From UBA9676 sp963837105 (GTDB lineage Bacteria; Actinomycetota; Actinomycetes; Streptosporangiales; Streptosporangiaceae): 64,000 bases of DNA. Positions 55,178 through 62,850 of the stretch are shown one piece after another. Both the position numbers and the translations under genes were made by a program. The notes beneath the pieces were generated by a model, which saw nothing but the letters and a program-made list of their open reading frames with translations, made no database searches and had not been told where the DNA came from. The stretch spans positions 1-64,000 of the forward strand of contig CAWIMG010000035.1 of the NCBI GenBank assembly GCA_963837105.1. The letters are read 5' to 3'. Numbering within the stretch: position 1 is the first letter of the stretch; each line of letters starts with the position of its first letter.

Positions 55178-55963
55178 TCATGACGTTGCCAACCGCACCC
55201 AGGCTACGTCCGCCAAGGTCGGCGGCTCACCCGGCGGCGATCCCAGCCAGGTAGCACGTGGCTTTCTTGGGCGCTCCATCCGGTCGTCCTGCGCCGTCCA
55301 GATGATGACGTCAGCTAGCCGGAGATCGGACAGATGAGTAAGGACCGGAACGTATTCCTCAGCCCGGCGGCGCACCTCACTCAATGCGTCGCCCTGTGAC
55401 CCGATGCTCGACGCGAGGGCAGTGACAACCCTCTCGATCGCTTCCCATCTCCGCGCCTTGCCAGCTGAGAAACCAAGACTGGTAGCCGAAGGCGCGTGCC
55501 ACCCACCCATCGAGGATCGGGATCGCCTTGGGCCGGAATAGCGCCCCGACCTTCGTGATCGTCGGCGCCCACACGCCCGGGAACCCGAACTGGCAGAACT
55601 CGACAACGGCCGCTAGTTGCTTTCCGTCGAGCCCGTCTCCATCGAGCGCTGCGAGGTCCTTGTCACGCACTGCAGCGATCAGCTCAGCGAACCGCGTGAT
55701 GTGACCGGCGAAGCCGTGCACGTCTCCCACGGCCACCCGGCCCGCCAGCGCATCGGCCAGCAAGATCGTCCACGGCCCGACGTCGGCCGGTCTCCCAGCC
55801 GTCCGCGCCACGTGCCCGGCCAGGTCGTAACCGACGAATCCACTCCGCGGCCAGCAGCAGAATGCCACGACGGCTTCACAGCATCATCGACGGGAATCGG
55901 TCCGAGGACGTTACCTGGGAAGCCAGCGGTGAAATCAAGTGCATCTCCGTTCACGCGGCCCAT
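55178..55963 (-). pseudogene. Unknown conserved-looking protein, frameshifted twice
   Basis: Three frames join into one likely protein of about 260 residues. The start is GRVNGDALDFTAGFPGNVLGPIPVDDAVKP, the middle DLAGHVARTAGRPADVGPWTILLADALAGRV and FRPKAIPILDGWVARAFGYQSWFLS, and the end AGKARRWEAIERVVTALASSIGSQGDAL and EYVPVLTHLSDLRLADVIIWTA (cores quoted in part elsewhere below 20 residues: GPWTILLADALAGRV, KAIPILDGWVARAFGYQSW). Breaks are near 55850 and 55465. I cannot name the family; a DNA- or nucleotide-related DUF of actinomycetes is possible. The start (ATG at 55963) lacks a clear ribosome site. Confidence 0.5.
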
Positions 55964-56695
55964 AGTGCTACCCAAATCCGTCCGCGTCGCCCTGTGTGCC
56001 AAATCGGAGAGTCACAGCTCCCGGGCGGGCGCAGATGGCCACGTTCATGCTGGCCAGGGGCGGCCAGAGGGTGGCGAGCACTGCCCGGTCGTGGCCAGTT
56101 CAGCGCCCGTCAAGTGGCGTGCGAAGTGGCCAGCGGCTTGCCTGCGCGGGATGCTAGTCCCCCCTCAGCCACCCAGAGGGCGCTGCTGGCCGTTGCCGAG
56201 CCAGCCTCCCCGGCCTGGTCCTGACCGGCCGCTCCAGCGTCCAGGCAGCCGTGGCGGCGCATTTCCAGGCCTCTTCGAGCAGCAGGCAGGCCTTCGAGGC
56301 CTCCGGGCTGCCCTCGTGGTCATCGAGCCAGCTGGACGCCCGGTCGAGCACCTCCAGCGCCTGGCCGACGAGCTGGCGCTGCCCTGCGATCCCGCAGGCT
56401 CAGCTGTTCGGGCATCGTGACCACTCCCACAACCGCAGGTCGCGCATGATGCACCTGGCACTGGGGCGGACCCGGCCAGGCGCTGAGCGCTGACAGCCCT
56501 GACCGCTGGCAGGGCCTGCTGCTGTCCGAGATCTGCCAGACTTTCCGCGTGGCGACCAAGGAACGCTAGCTTGTCTGAGTGATGTCGGCTGCCACAATCA
56601 CCCCGCCCGACACCGTGTAGGTCCCAGCGAAGGTCTTGACTGACCCGTCACTTTGCATGGTACGCGCTTAGCATCACCTCTGGTACTCTCTGGGC
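55964..56695. other. Region upstream of the integrase genes
   Basis: No certain gene. A minus-strand frame at 56154-56351 gives 65 residues (VLDRASSWLDDHEGSPEASKACLLLEEAWKCAA, core EASKACLLLEEAWKC) with a helical look and may be part of a small frameshifted protein. A TTGACT at 56636-56641 is a possible -35 element for the gene at 56696. The stretch is otherwise featureless. Confidence 0.35.
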
Positions 56696-56905
56696 ATGAG
56701 CACAGAAGCCAAGGCGCGCATCAACCGGGCCAGGCGTGCTGCCGCACGGCAGGGATTCACGCTGCGCAAGAGCCGGACAAGAGACGAGCTGGCGCTGAAC
56801 TTCGGCTGGCACATCTTCAAGGGCTCCAGGCAGCTGGCGCACCTGCGCTCCCTGGATCGCGTTGAGCAGTGGCTGGCCGACCCGGCCAGCAGGAAAGGAT
56901 CATGA
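56696..56905 (+). CDS. Small basic protein upstream of integrase
   Basis: The 69-residue product has a basic helical N-terminus (KARINRARRAAARQG) and then FTLRKSRTRD and LDRVEQWLAD. The pattern G-xxLxKSRxRD ... LxxVExWL recurs in small proteins of actinomycete integrative elements and phages, whose role is unknown; excision or plasmid-type control is possible. No clear ribosome site precedes the ATG. It overlaps the integrase start (ATGA). Confidence 0.65.
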   Translation: MSTEAKARINRARRAAARQGFTLRKSRTRDELALNFGWHIFKGSRQLAHLRSLDRVEQWLADPASRKGS

Positions 56906-58128
56906 TGACAGCCAGGGCAAGGAGGCGCAGCCCGGGGTCAGGGGGTGTCTACAGCTACAGGACGGGGGCTGGCCAGCGGTGGCGGGTGAAGGGCACCGTC
57001 ACGCTCGCGGACTGCACAGTCAGGCAGGTCCACAAGCGGGGCTTCCTGACCAGCAAGGCGGCCCGGGAGTGGCTGGCCGACGCCCAGGCCGAGGGCCGCA
57101 AGGGCGCGTATGTCGAGCCATCCAGGGAACGGCTCGGGCCTTACGGCGCGCAGGTGATCGCGGGGCTGCGGCTGAAGCCGCAGACCCGGGCGTCATACCT
57201 GAAGAACTGGCGCAACCACGTCGGGCCGTACCCGCTCGCCTCGCTGCCGCTGGCGCAGGTCACGGGCGCGATGCTGACCGCCCACTACCAGGTGCTGGAG
57301 CGCTCCGGGCGGAAGGACCACCGGGCTGGCGAGGGCCTGTCGCCGCGCACAACACGCTACGTCCATGTGATCATCCACCGGGTGCTCGCCCAGGCGGTGA
57401 AGGACGGCCAGCTGGCCCGCAACCCCGCCGACGCTGCCACCCCGCCGACCGCACGGGAGGCCAGGCCGCCCGAGATGACATGCTGGACCGCTGGCCAGCT
57501 CGCCACGTTCCTGGGCTGGGCACGGGAAAACGCCGTGAACGCCCCGCTGTGGCACCTGCTGGCCATGACCGGCCTGCGCCGTGGTGGGGCCGTGGCACTG
57601 CGCTGGCGGGACCTCAGCGCGGACGGGGCCACCCTCATCATCCGCCGGTCGGCTGGCATGGTCCGGGTCAAGGGCGAGGGCGCGGAGATGGTCGAGGGCT
57701 CGACCAAGACGGACAGGCCGAGGCCGATCGACCTCGACCCGCCTACGGTGGCCGTGCTGCGGTCCTGGAAGGCCGGGCGCGGCGAGCTGGCGCTCTCACT
57801 CGCCCGCCCGGACGCGCTGATCTTCGGTGACCTCGAAGGCCGCCACCGCAACGGCGAGCATGTGAGTCGCCAGTTCGCCCGCGACCTCGCCCGCTGCCGT
57901 GAGGCGGCCGGGGAGGACCAGCTCCCGGTGATCCGGCTGCATGACCTGCGGCACACGCACGCGACGATCCTGCTGACCTCGCGGGAGCCGGTCCATGTCG
58001 TCTCACAGCGGCTCGGCCACGCCAGCCCTGTGATCACCATGACCGTCTATGCCCACGTCCTGCCTGGCAGCCAGCGGGAGGCCGCCGAGCGGTTCGCGCG
58101 GCTCGTCGAGGAGGCTGGCGGAGCATGA
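56902..58128 (+). CDS. int: Tyrosine recombinase / integrase
   Basis: From the ATG 56902 (GGAAAGGA upstream) the protein has about 408 residues. A SAM-like core-binding part is seen (KPQTRASYLKNWRNHVGPYPL). The catalytic part follows with Arg in MTGLRRGGAVALRW, the Lys/loop, HDLRHTHATILL (His, Arg), LGHASPVITMTVYAHV (His and the Tyr nucleophile), so all R-H-R-H/W-Y positions are intact. The closing VYAHVLPGSQREAAERFARLVEEAGG is typical of actinomycete site-specific integrases. It lies about 275 bases left of a tRNA-end-like repeat, as expected for an integrase next to its attachment site. Confidence 0.93.
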   Translation: MMTARARRRSPGSGGVYSYRTGAGQRWRVKGTVTLADCTVRQVHKRGFLTSKAAREWLADAQAEGRKGAYVEPSRERLGPYGAQVIAGLRLKPQTRASYLKNWRNHVGPYPLASLPLAQVTGAMLTAHYQVLERSGRKDHRAGEGLSPRTTRYVHVIIHRVLAQAVKDGQLARNPADAATPPTAREARPPEMTCWTAGQLATFLGWARENAVNAPLWHLLAMTGLRRGGAVALRWRDLSADGATLIIRRSAGMVRVKGEGAEMVEGSTKTDRPRPIDLDPPTVAVLRSWKAGRGELALSLARPDALIFGDLEGRHRNGEHVSRQFARDLARCREAAGEDQLPVIRLHDLRHTHATILLTSREPVHVVSQRLGHASPVITMTVYAHVLPGSQREAAERFARLVEEAGGA

Positions 58129-58334
58129 CCGATATCGCTGCGGGCCAGCTCCGCGCCTGGGCGCACAATATCCGCCAAGCTGCTGATGATCTGTTTCCCC
58201 CCGGGGAACTGCCCGGTAACCCGAGCGCAAGCGACCTGCCGACGGCTGGGCATGCTTCGGCCGGGCATCGCCTGGTCGCGCGCGACAACCTGTACAGCAT
58301 TGCCGCAGCACTTGAGGAGGCGGCCGACTCGTGA
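58125..58334 (+). CDS. Small protein coupled to the integrase
   Basis: This 69-residue frame starts in the integrase stop (ATGA) and has a helical start (ITDIAAGQLRAWAHNIRQAADDLF, core GQLRAWAHNIRQAADDLF) and the helical end NLYSIAAALEEAAD. No family is recognised. Its position suggests an accessory factor of the integration module. Confidence 0.55.
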   Translation: MTDIAAGQLRAWAHNIRQAADDLFPPGELPGNPSASDLPTAGHASAGHRLVARDNLYSIAAALEEAADS

Positions 58335-58401
58335 GAAGTGCCAGGCAAGTGCCATACCGGCCGGTAGCAGCGAACTACAAGGCGCTCACCTGCACAGACT
58401 G

Positions 58402-58425
58402 TGTGTCCGAGGGGGGACTTGAACC
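58402..58425 (-). repeat. Right copy of 24-bp direct repeat resembling a tRNA 3' end (candidate attachment site)
   Basis: Identical over 24 bases to 41942-41965 (TGTGTCCGA ... CTTGAACC). It stands 273 bases after the integrase stop. The bases next to it differ from those at the left copy, and no complete tRNA extends from it. Read as protein in the + direction it gives SEGGLEP, a string well known from false gene calls that run through tRNA 3' ends. Confidence 0.65.
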
Positions 58426-58490
58426 TACAGTTTCCGGGGGGCGTCGGCATGCACCGGCATGCAACCAAAGGCACCCTGAGCAGGCAAGAC

Positions 58491-58513
58491 GCCCGGCTGA
58501 ACGCCAGCCGGGC
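58491..58513 (+). terminator. Perfect 9-bp hairpin, likely terminator
   Basis: GCCCGGCTG (58491-58499), loop AACGC, then CAGCCGGGC (58505-58513). It lies downstream of the integrase module. There is no T run, which is common for actinomycete terminators. Confidence 0.5.
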
Positions 58514-58828
58514 GGCACCGGGATACTTTCGCATACACCGGCACTAGTTGCACGGGAAGTTGCACGGCGGGGGGCAGTCCTCATGATCTTCCGCAAGCCG
58601 CGCTGGGCGGCTCTGGCCGCCCTCTCGGTCCTGGTAGCCGCAGCCTCGCTCACCTTCTTCGCCGAATGGTTCGCCCGCCGACCTCGTCACGGGCGAGGTC
58701 GGCGGGTATCAGGTGGATAAGCAGGGAGATGCATGTCGGCCAGCCCCGCGCTCAGGAGGTGCAGGAGTATCTGACTGCACTCGCCAGCGCCGACGGAAGC
58801 AGAAGATCACGATGAGGAGGTGATCACG

Positions 58829-59113
58829 ATGACGACCGAGGATGAACCTATGGTGGTGCGGGAACTGGACAAGATCCTCCCCGAGGCGATGCGCCCGACG
58901 CCATCTGGTGCCCGGCTCGACCTCCGTCTCTACTTCAGCGAGAACAAGGAGGGCCAGTGGCTGAGCGTGGCTGTCACTGACGCCGATGACAATCAGATCG
59001 GGCCGTCGCTGCCCATCGACAGCCCGGAGCACATAGGACCGTACTTCGATGCCCTGGCCGCGAAGGCGTACAAGGTCGCGGCGGCTAAGCGGACAAAGCC
59101 GCTCCATCTCTGA
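58829..59113 (+). CDS. Small acidic hypothetical protein
   Basis: The ATG is preceded by AGGAGGTGATCACG, an almost complete match to the 16S rRNA anti-Shine-Dalgarno end, so strong translation is expected. The 94-residue product reads PEAMRPTPSGARLDLRLYF (about residue 20), SVAVTDADDNQIGP and AKAYKVAAAKRTKPLHL at the end, a compact alpha/beta pattern. No family is recognised. A 12-bp hairpin follows directly. Confidence 0.65.
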   Translation: MTTEDEPMVVRELDKILPEAMRPTPSGARLDLRLYFSENKEGQWLSVAVTDADDNQIGPSLPIDSPEHIGPYFDALAAKAYKVAAAKRTKPLHL

Positions 59114-59122
59114 GCAGGCACG

Positions 59123-59158
59123 AGAGCGCCCCGCTGGCTACGGCTGGCGGGGCGCTCT
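59123..59158 (+). terminator. 12-bp perfect hairpin, terminator of the 58829 gene
   Basis: AGAGCGCCCCGC (59123-59134), a 12-base loop, then GCGGGGCGCTCT (59147-59158). It begins 9 bases after the stop codon and is the clearest terminator-like structure in the window. Confidence 0.75.
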
Positions 59159-59201
59159 GGTTAAGCCAACCGGTGGCTGCCGAGCGAGTACCGTGCGGCA
59201 C

Positions 59202-59921
59202 ATGCTTGACCGTCAGGAAGCCGCTGGGCAGGTCAGCAGGACGGACCCAATCATGGTCATGATCGTGGCGGTCGTGCTCGCCCTGGCCGGGCTCCTCGTG
59301 GCTGTGACCGCCCTCGCGCTCGGGATGACCTGGAAGGCCCTGCTGCACTGGATCGGCGTGGTGCTCGTGATCACCGGCATTTCTCTCGCAGCAATAGGCA
59401 TCAGCAAGGTCCGCCGTGAGTGGACCAGGCGTCCTGGTTTCTGGGGGACCGTCAGGCAAAGGACCCAGCCCACCCGTATCCGCGCCGCATCGTTTCTGTG
59501 GGCGCGCTGGAACCTGGCCGTGGGCAAGTGGCCCCGTGCCGCCAAGTGGCTGCATCTGCGCGCCCACGGGATCACGGTGCATGCCGGTGTGGCCGGGGGT
59601 GCTGCGATAGTGCTGACTGCCACCGGCAGCGGGGAAGTGATCTGGGGTCCGCCGCCAGTGACCGGCACGACCGAGGAACGCCTCGCCTGGCTTGAAAACC
59701 ACATGACAAACGCGGGGCAGCAGCTCCGCACGCTGAACGCCTGGCGCGAGCAAGAGGTCCGGGACAGGCAAGCCGCCACAGAGCAGGAAAGTGCGGCCCG
59801 GATGGCCGAAGACCAGAGCATCCGGGAACGCATGGCCGACCTGGCCGGGGGTGGTCTGAGGCTACAGGCATGGGGTGTCGCATGCCTGCTGGCGGGCACC
59901 GTCATCACCGCGATCTGGTGA
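59202..59921 (+). CDS. Membrane protein with predicted coiled coil, function unknown
   Basis: Starting at the ATG 59202 (a longer in-frame start runs through the terminator and is rejected), the 239-residue product has two N-terminal helices (MIVAVVLALAGLLVAVTALALG and ALLHWIGVVLVITGISLAAIG, about residues 19-65), a basic cytosolic part and a helix near 125-140. A charged helical stretch (about 160-210, TTEERLAWLENHMTNAGQQL onward) is likely coiled coil. A last helix closes the chain. No homologue is recognised. It precedes the GntR gene convergently. Confidence 0.6.
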   Translation: MLDRQEAAGQVSRTDPIMVMIVAVVLALAGLLVAVTALALGMTWKALLHWIGVVLVITGISLAAIGISKVRREWTRRPGFWGTVRQRTQPTRIRAASFLWARWNLAVGKWPRAAKWLHLRAHGITVHAGVAGGAAIVLTATGSGEVIWGPPPVTGTTEERLAWLENHMTNAGQQLRTLNAWREQEVRDRQAATEQESAARMAEDQSIRERMADLAGGGLRLQAWGVACLLAGTVITAIW

Positions 59922-59992
59922 ACCCGTCGCGCTGCCCGTGAGAAAGTGGCAACCGTGAGCCCCCGGCAGCCTCCGGGCTGGCGGGGTGCTCC

Positions 59993-60214
59993 CTATTCCG
60001 CCACGAAAGCGCCCCAGCTCTTCACGACCGTGACCCGGCCCTCATCGGCCAGCACCCGCACCGCACGGGCTGCCGTCGTCCTGCTCACGCCGTACTGCTC
60101 ACCCAGCCGCTCCGCTGAGGGCAGTTGCTCACCAGGCAGCCACTCGCCTGCGTCCAGTCTGGCCCGCAGCGCGTCGGCTATGGCCTGGTACGGAATCTGT
60201 GGCGTGCGGGGCAC
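59993..60214 (-). CDS. GntR-type DNA-binding protein, winged-helix domain only
   Basis: The 73-residue product is a stand-alone GntR winged helix: YQAIADALRARLDAGEWLPGEQLPSAERLGEQYGVSRTTAARAVRVLADEGRV (core LPSAERLGEQYGVSRTTAA). Unlike most GntR proteins there is no ligand-binding domain. Such short or KorSA-like GntR proteins control transfer and replication genes of actinomycete integrative elements such as pSAM2. Three direct repeats at 60248-60302 upstream are its likely operators. Confidence 0.85.
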   Translation of the reverse strand: MPRTPQIPYQAIADALRARLDAGEWLPGEQLPSAERLGEQYGVSRTTAARAVRVLADEGRVTVVKSWGAFVAE

Positions 60215-60247
60215 ACCTCAGCATCCCCCACCTGGTGATCTTGCGGC

Positions 60248-60302
60248 TACAGAGCTATCAGGGCCGTACAGAGCATCAGGACTATACAGGCCATCAAAGC
60301 CG
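60248..60302. promoter_or_regulatory. Three 18-19-bp direct repeats upstream of the GntR gene
   Basis: Units at 60248, 60267 and 60285 each begin TACAG and contain ATCA: TACAGAGC-TATCAGGGCCG, TACAGAGC-ATCAGGACTA and TACAGGCC-ATCAAAGCCG. They lie head to tail with no gaps between the GntR start (60214) and the divergent gene at 60392, fit for an iterated repressor site. Confidence 0.7.
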
Positions 60303-60391
60303 TCATAGGTTGCTGGCAACAGCGGCCCCGCCCGGTGATTGCGCACCAGACGGGGCCTGGGGCAACCGCCTAACAGGAGGCGATCACCTTG

Positions 60392-60589
60392 ATGCAGCAC
60401 CCTACTGACGAGATCGTGGCCCGGCTGGAAGCTGAGCATCCCGACTGGCAAGTCTGGGTGGTTCACCGCTACATCGGCGGCCCGGTCTGGTGTGCCCGGA
60501 GGTGGGACGGGACCGGCAAGACGCTCAACGCCGACACTCCCGAACATCTCACGGAGTACATCGACGCGGCGGAAGCCGAAGCGGAGTGA
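60392..60589 (+). CDS. Small conserved-looking protein of integrative elements
   Basis: Start ATG 60392 with AGGAGG 10 bases upstream. The 65-residue product reads HPDWQVWVVHRYIGGPVWCARRWDG and ends with an acidic tail (YIDAAEAEAE). The stretch GGPVWCARRWDGTGK is repeated in altered form at 61178-61306, so the gene has a paralogous fragment close by. Function unknown. It diverges from the GntR gene and may be under its control. Confidence 0.65.
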   Translation: MQHPTDEIVARLEAEHPDWQVWVVHRYIGGPVWCARRWDGTGKTLNADTPEHLTEYIDAAEAEAE

Positions 60590-60616
60590 GCTAGCAGACG
60601 ATAGCGCACACGCACT

Positions 60617-60653
60617 GGAGCCCTAGCCCTCTTGGAGGGAAGGCTGGGGCTCC
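60617..60653 (+). terminator. 12-bp hairpin after the 60392 gene
   Basis: GGAGCCCTAGCC (60617-60628) pairs with GGCTGGGGCTCC (60642-60653); the only non-Watson-Crick position is a T-G wobble. It lies 28 bases after the stop. Confidence 0.6.
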
Positions 60654-60741
60654 TGCCTATCCAGGGGGAGGGCGTCGGCGTAGGCTCACTCGCAGAGGAA
60701 CATCCCCATCAACCCTGCGCCGGGCCAGAGCAAGGGCGCAG

Positions 60742-61155
60742 GTGACCGCGTTGCTCCAGACCTTGGCGGCACGGCCAGTCAATGGCCGGATAGGACCCAA
60801 GGTGCCAGCGATGTACACGGCAGCGACCTTCGGCGTGGCGGTACCGCAGCTGGATGAGCCCGGCGTCGTGCAGCCGGTGCGCGGTCCCCCGCCCAGGAGG
60901 GCAGGCGACCCGTCGGTGATGATGCGCCGGGCAGAAGATCGCCTCATCGACAGGGGCATCGATGCAATCGTGGTGGACCGGCTGTTCTCCGCGGGACTGG
61001 CTCTCGAATCGGCGCTGGGGCTGGTGGGCGACCATCCTGTAGCTGGGAGAATCCAGGAATCGATCAGCGAGATTGATCTGGTGATCCGGGACTACAGGAC
61101 CGCGCTGTTCGATCACCATCAACCCGATCCGCTCTCCGGCGTGCGGCTGGACTAG
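60742..61155 (+). CDS. Stand-alone histidine-kinase dimerisation domain lacking the phospho-His
   Basis: The C-terminal 70 residues (from MMRRAEDRLIDRG) match the HisKA_3 dimerisation domain of DevS/NarL-type kinases: VVDRLFSAGLALESALGLV and IQESISEIDLVIRDYRTALF correspond to the usual QRLFATGLxLQ and LDxxIRDIRTxIF. Where such kinases have RDLHD, this one has RGIDA, so the phospho-accepting His is replaced by Asp. No ATPase domain follows. It may be a decoy partner that docks with a kinase or regulator. The first 60 residues are low in recognisable structure and the GTG start at 60742 is uncertain; an ATG at 60919 is possible. Confidence 0.55.
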   Translation: MTALLQTLAARPVNGRIGPKVPAMYTAATFGVAVPQLDEPGVVQPVRGPPPRRAGDPSVMMRRAEDRLIDRGIDAIVVDRLFSAGLALESALGLVGDHPVAGRIQESISEIDLVIRDYRTALFDHHQPDPLSGVRLD

Positions 61156-61177
61156 GGCCTTTCGGTTCCGCCAGCCG

Positions 61178-61306
61178 CACTTCGTCGCCCGCGTGGTCGG
61201 CGGGCCGCTGTGGTGCGCCAGGCGCTGGGACGGCACCGGCCAGGTGCTGAACACGCACAGCGCCGGGCACCTGGCCGAGTACACCGCAGACCAGGCAGAG
61301 AAGTAA
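61178..61306 (+). pseudogene. Truncated paralogue of the 60392 protein
   Basis: The frame reads HFVARVVGGPLWCARRWDG, then TGQVLNTHSAGHLAEYTA, and stops. It matches the last two thirds of the 60392 product (GGPVWCARRWDGTGKTLN, LTEYIDA), with no start codon, so it is a decayed or partial copy created by duplication. Confidence 0.7.
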
Positions 61307-61367
61307 CGGGGGCGTTGCCCCGGCCCGGCTCAGAAGCATCGCGCTCACGGGCCGGGGCAGCTCGCCG

Positions 61368-62051
61368 TCAGGACGCTGCCGCGGCAGGCGGCTGCGGCCT
61401 GTGTGCGTCGAGGCTCGCCAGATCGGCCTGGAGGTGAGCGATGAACGCGGCAAGATCGTTCCGGTAGTGGGCCAGTGCCAGGCCCAGCCGGAAGTCGAAC
61501 CAGGCGGACATATCGGGTCCGTAGAAGACGGTCATCGGCTTCTGCCGGTTCGAGACGGAGATGACCGTTGTCCCTGCCTGGTCGTCGTGCTGGAAGCCCA
61601 CCAGCTTGCTGAACAGGCACTCGCGGGTCTGCCTGGTCCCCTGGAAGATGACCCGCATGTCGGTGACATACAAGGTGCCGGTGTCGATCGCCGCCAGGGC
61701 CGGTGCCCCCTGAACGTAGTGCCCCCTGGTACTGCCAACGCGGTAACGGACAGAGCGCCCGCCCAGCGATCCGGCCGGGACCGAGACACCGCTGGAGCGC
61801 CCCTCCCACTGCCCGCGCCCGCGGCGTTCCTCGATAAGCGAAGCCCCCGCCATCCCGGCGAAAACCCTCTCGCCCGGTTTGAGCATGATCTCGGACGCTG
61901 GATCACCCGCATAGGTTCCAGCCGCTGGCTCACCCGTATAGGTCCGGGCGATCTCCAGAGCCTCTGCGCAGCCGTCCCGCTGCTGCTGCCAGCCGGTGAG
62001 CTGCTGCTGGTACTCGCGGGCGGCACGCTTCTCACGATGCCGGTTCAACAC
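61368..62051 (-). CDS. Conserved actinobacterial protein with a PH-like domain, function unknown
   Basis: The 227-residue protein has a basic helical N-terminus (RHREKRAAREYQQQLTGW). A beta-rich middle follows, with MLKPGERVFAGMAGASLIEER, TLYVTDMRVIFQGTRQTRECLF and VSNRQKPMTVFYGPDMS, a pattern like bacterial PH domains (strand pairs ending in a helix). The helix at the end is ALAHYRNDLAAFIAHLQADL. No enzymatic motif is seen. Similar sequences are widespread in actinomycetes. The GTG at 62051 is the likely start. Confidence 0.65.
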   Translation of the reverse strand: MLNRHREKRAAREYQQQLTGWQQQRDGCAEALEIARTYTGEPAAGTYAGDPASEIMLKPGERVFAGMAGASLIEERRGRGQWEGRSSGVSVPAGSLGGRSVRYRVGSTRGHYVQGAPALAAIDTGTLYVTDMRVIFQGTRQTRECLFSKLVGFQHDDQAGTTVISVSNRQKPMTVFYGPDMSAWFDFRLGLALAHYRNDLAAFIAHLQADLASLDAHRPQPPAAAAS

Positions 62052-62182
62052 CCAACTCAGCCCCTCTCACCGGCAGTCACTATTCCGGGGGGCGTGCGCC
62101 GCCAGTCATGTTCGCCCAGCTCCCAATGTGCACGCGCTGGCCACTCGCTGGCAGGGACTTATGGCACGCCGGAAGTCACTAA

Positions 62183-62437
62183 TCAGGCAAGCGGGCGCTG
62201 TGCTTCTGGCTGGGCTACCGGTTCATGCCGCGGCTGGTACCAGGCCGACCGGCAGCCCTCGGCGGCGTTGCAGTAGACCACCTGGTGACCCGCACCCGCG
62301 TACTCGCCGCCGTTAGCGGCCACTGCTGGCGGGCAGCCGCACAGCCGCCACGCGACGAGCACCCGGCCCGGCCCCCACTCATGCCCGTTCGCGCACCGCT
62401 CCGGGTAGCACCACCAGGCTGGCCGCCGCACGTCCAT
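62183..62437 (-). CDS. Small Cys-rich protein, likely zinc-binding
   Basis: The 84-residue product has WWCYPERCANGHEWGPGRV, CGCPP and VYCNAAEGCRSAWYQPRHEP, eight Cys or His in paired spacing, which fits two small zinc knuckles. The type is often met in actinomycetes as an uncharacterised protein. It is transcribed with the 61368 gene downstream, 130 bases later. Confidence 0.65.
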   Translation of the reverse strand: MDVRRPAWWCYPERCANGHEWGPGRVLVAWRLCGCPPAVAANGGEYAGAGHQVVYCNAAEGCRSAWYQPRHEPVAQPEAQRPLA

Positions 62438-62552
62438 GGCACGATTAGAACACAGGTACTAGGGACCTTTGACTCTTACCGTTATCTTGAGGAACTGCGT
62501 ACTGTGACACCCATAAGGTCAAGCGTTTCACAATGATAAGAGGCGAATTCTG

Positions 62553-62762
62553 ATGGCCTCCCCAATCACGACTCAAAAGTGGGAATACCTGGTTGTTCCC
62601 CTACAAGATGCCGCGCGACTCAGGAAGAAGTCCGATGACCTAGCACCTGACCACCTCAATGAACTTGGGTCGCAGGGATGGGAGGCAGTCGGTCTATCGC
62701 TCAAGTACGGCGACCTCATCGCGTGGCCCGTGGTCCTTCTTAAGCGCCCGGCTGCCGTTTAG
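62553..62762 (+). CDS. DUF4177-like small protein
   Basis: The opening KWEYLVVPL and the middle LNELGSQGWEAVGLSL match the DUF4177 pattern (W-EY ... LNxLGxEGWE), ending VVLLKRP. A GAGGCGAATTCTG ribosome region precedes the ATG. The upstream 100 bases are notably AT-rich, as often seen before genes in acquired DNA. Function unknown. Confidence 0.75.
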   Translation: MASPITTQKWEYLVVPLQDAARLRKKSDDLAPDHLNELGSQGWEAVGLSLKYGDLIAWPVVLLKRPAAV

Positions 62763-62850
62763 CAAAGACGTGACAGCCCGGGCCAGGCGGCTGACCGGGC
62801 CGCGGGGGTCGGCGAGCCAGACCATAGCCATGGCGTCAACAGCGCCCATG

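Larger units (their letters stand above)
58335..58828. other. Gap with the right repeat, a hairpin and one tiny frame
   Basis: Between the integrase module and the 58829 gene lie the attachment-like repeat (58402-58425), a perfect hairpin (58491-58513) and a possible 45-residue single-helix peptide at 58583-58720 (AALAALSVLVAAASLTFF). The peptide has only weak support. Confidence 0.45.

Noticed and set aside
58331..58720. A 129-residue protein containing CVSEGGLEP
   Set aside because: The SEGGLEP string comes from reading through the tRNA-end-like repeat; the frame also crosses a hairpin. Only the last 45 residues could be a separate peptide.
61064..61453. Minus-strand frame opposite the 61178 paralogue fragment
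   Set aside because: The plus strand shows clear similarity to the 60392 protein, so this is its shadow.
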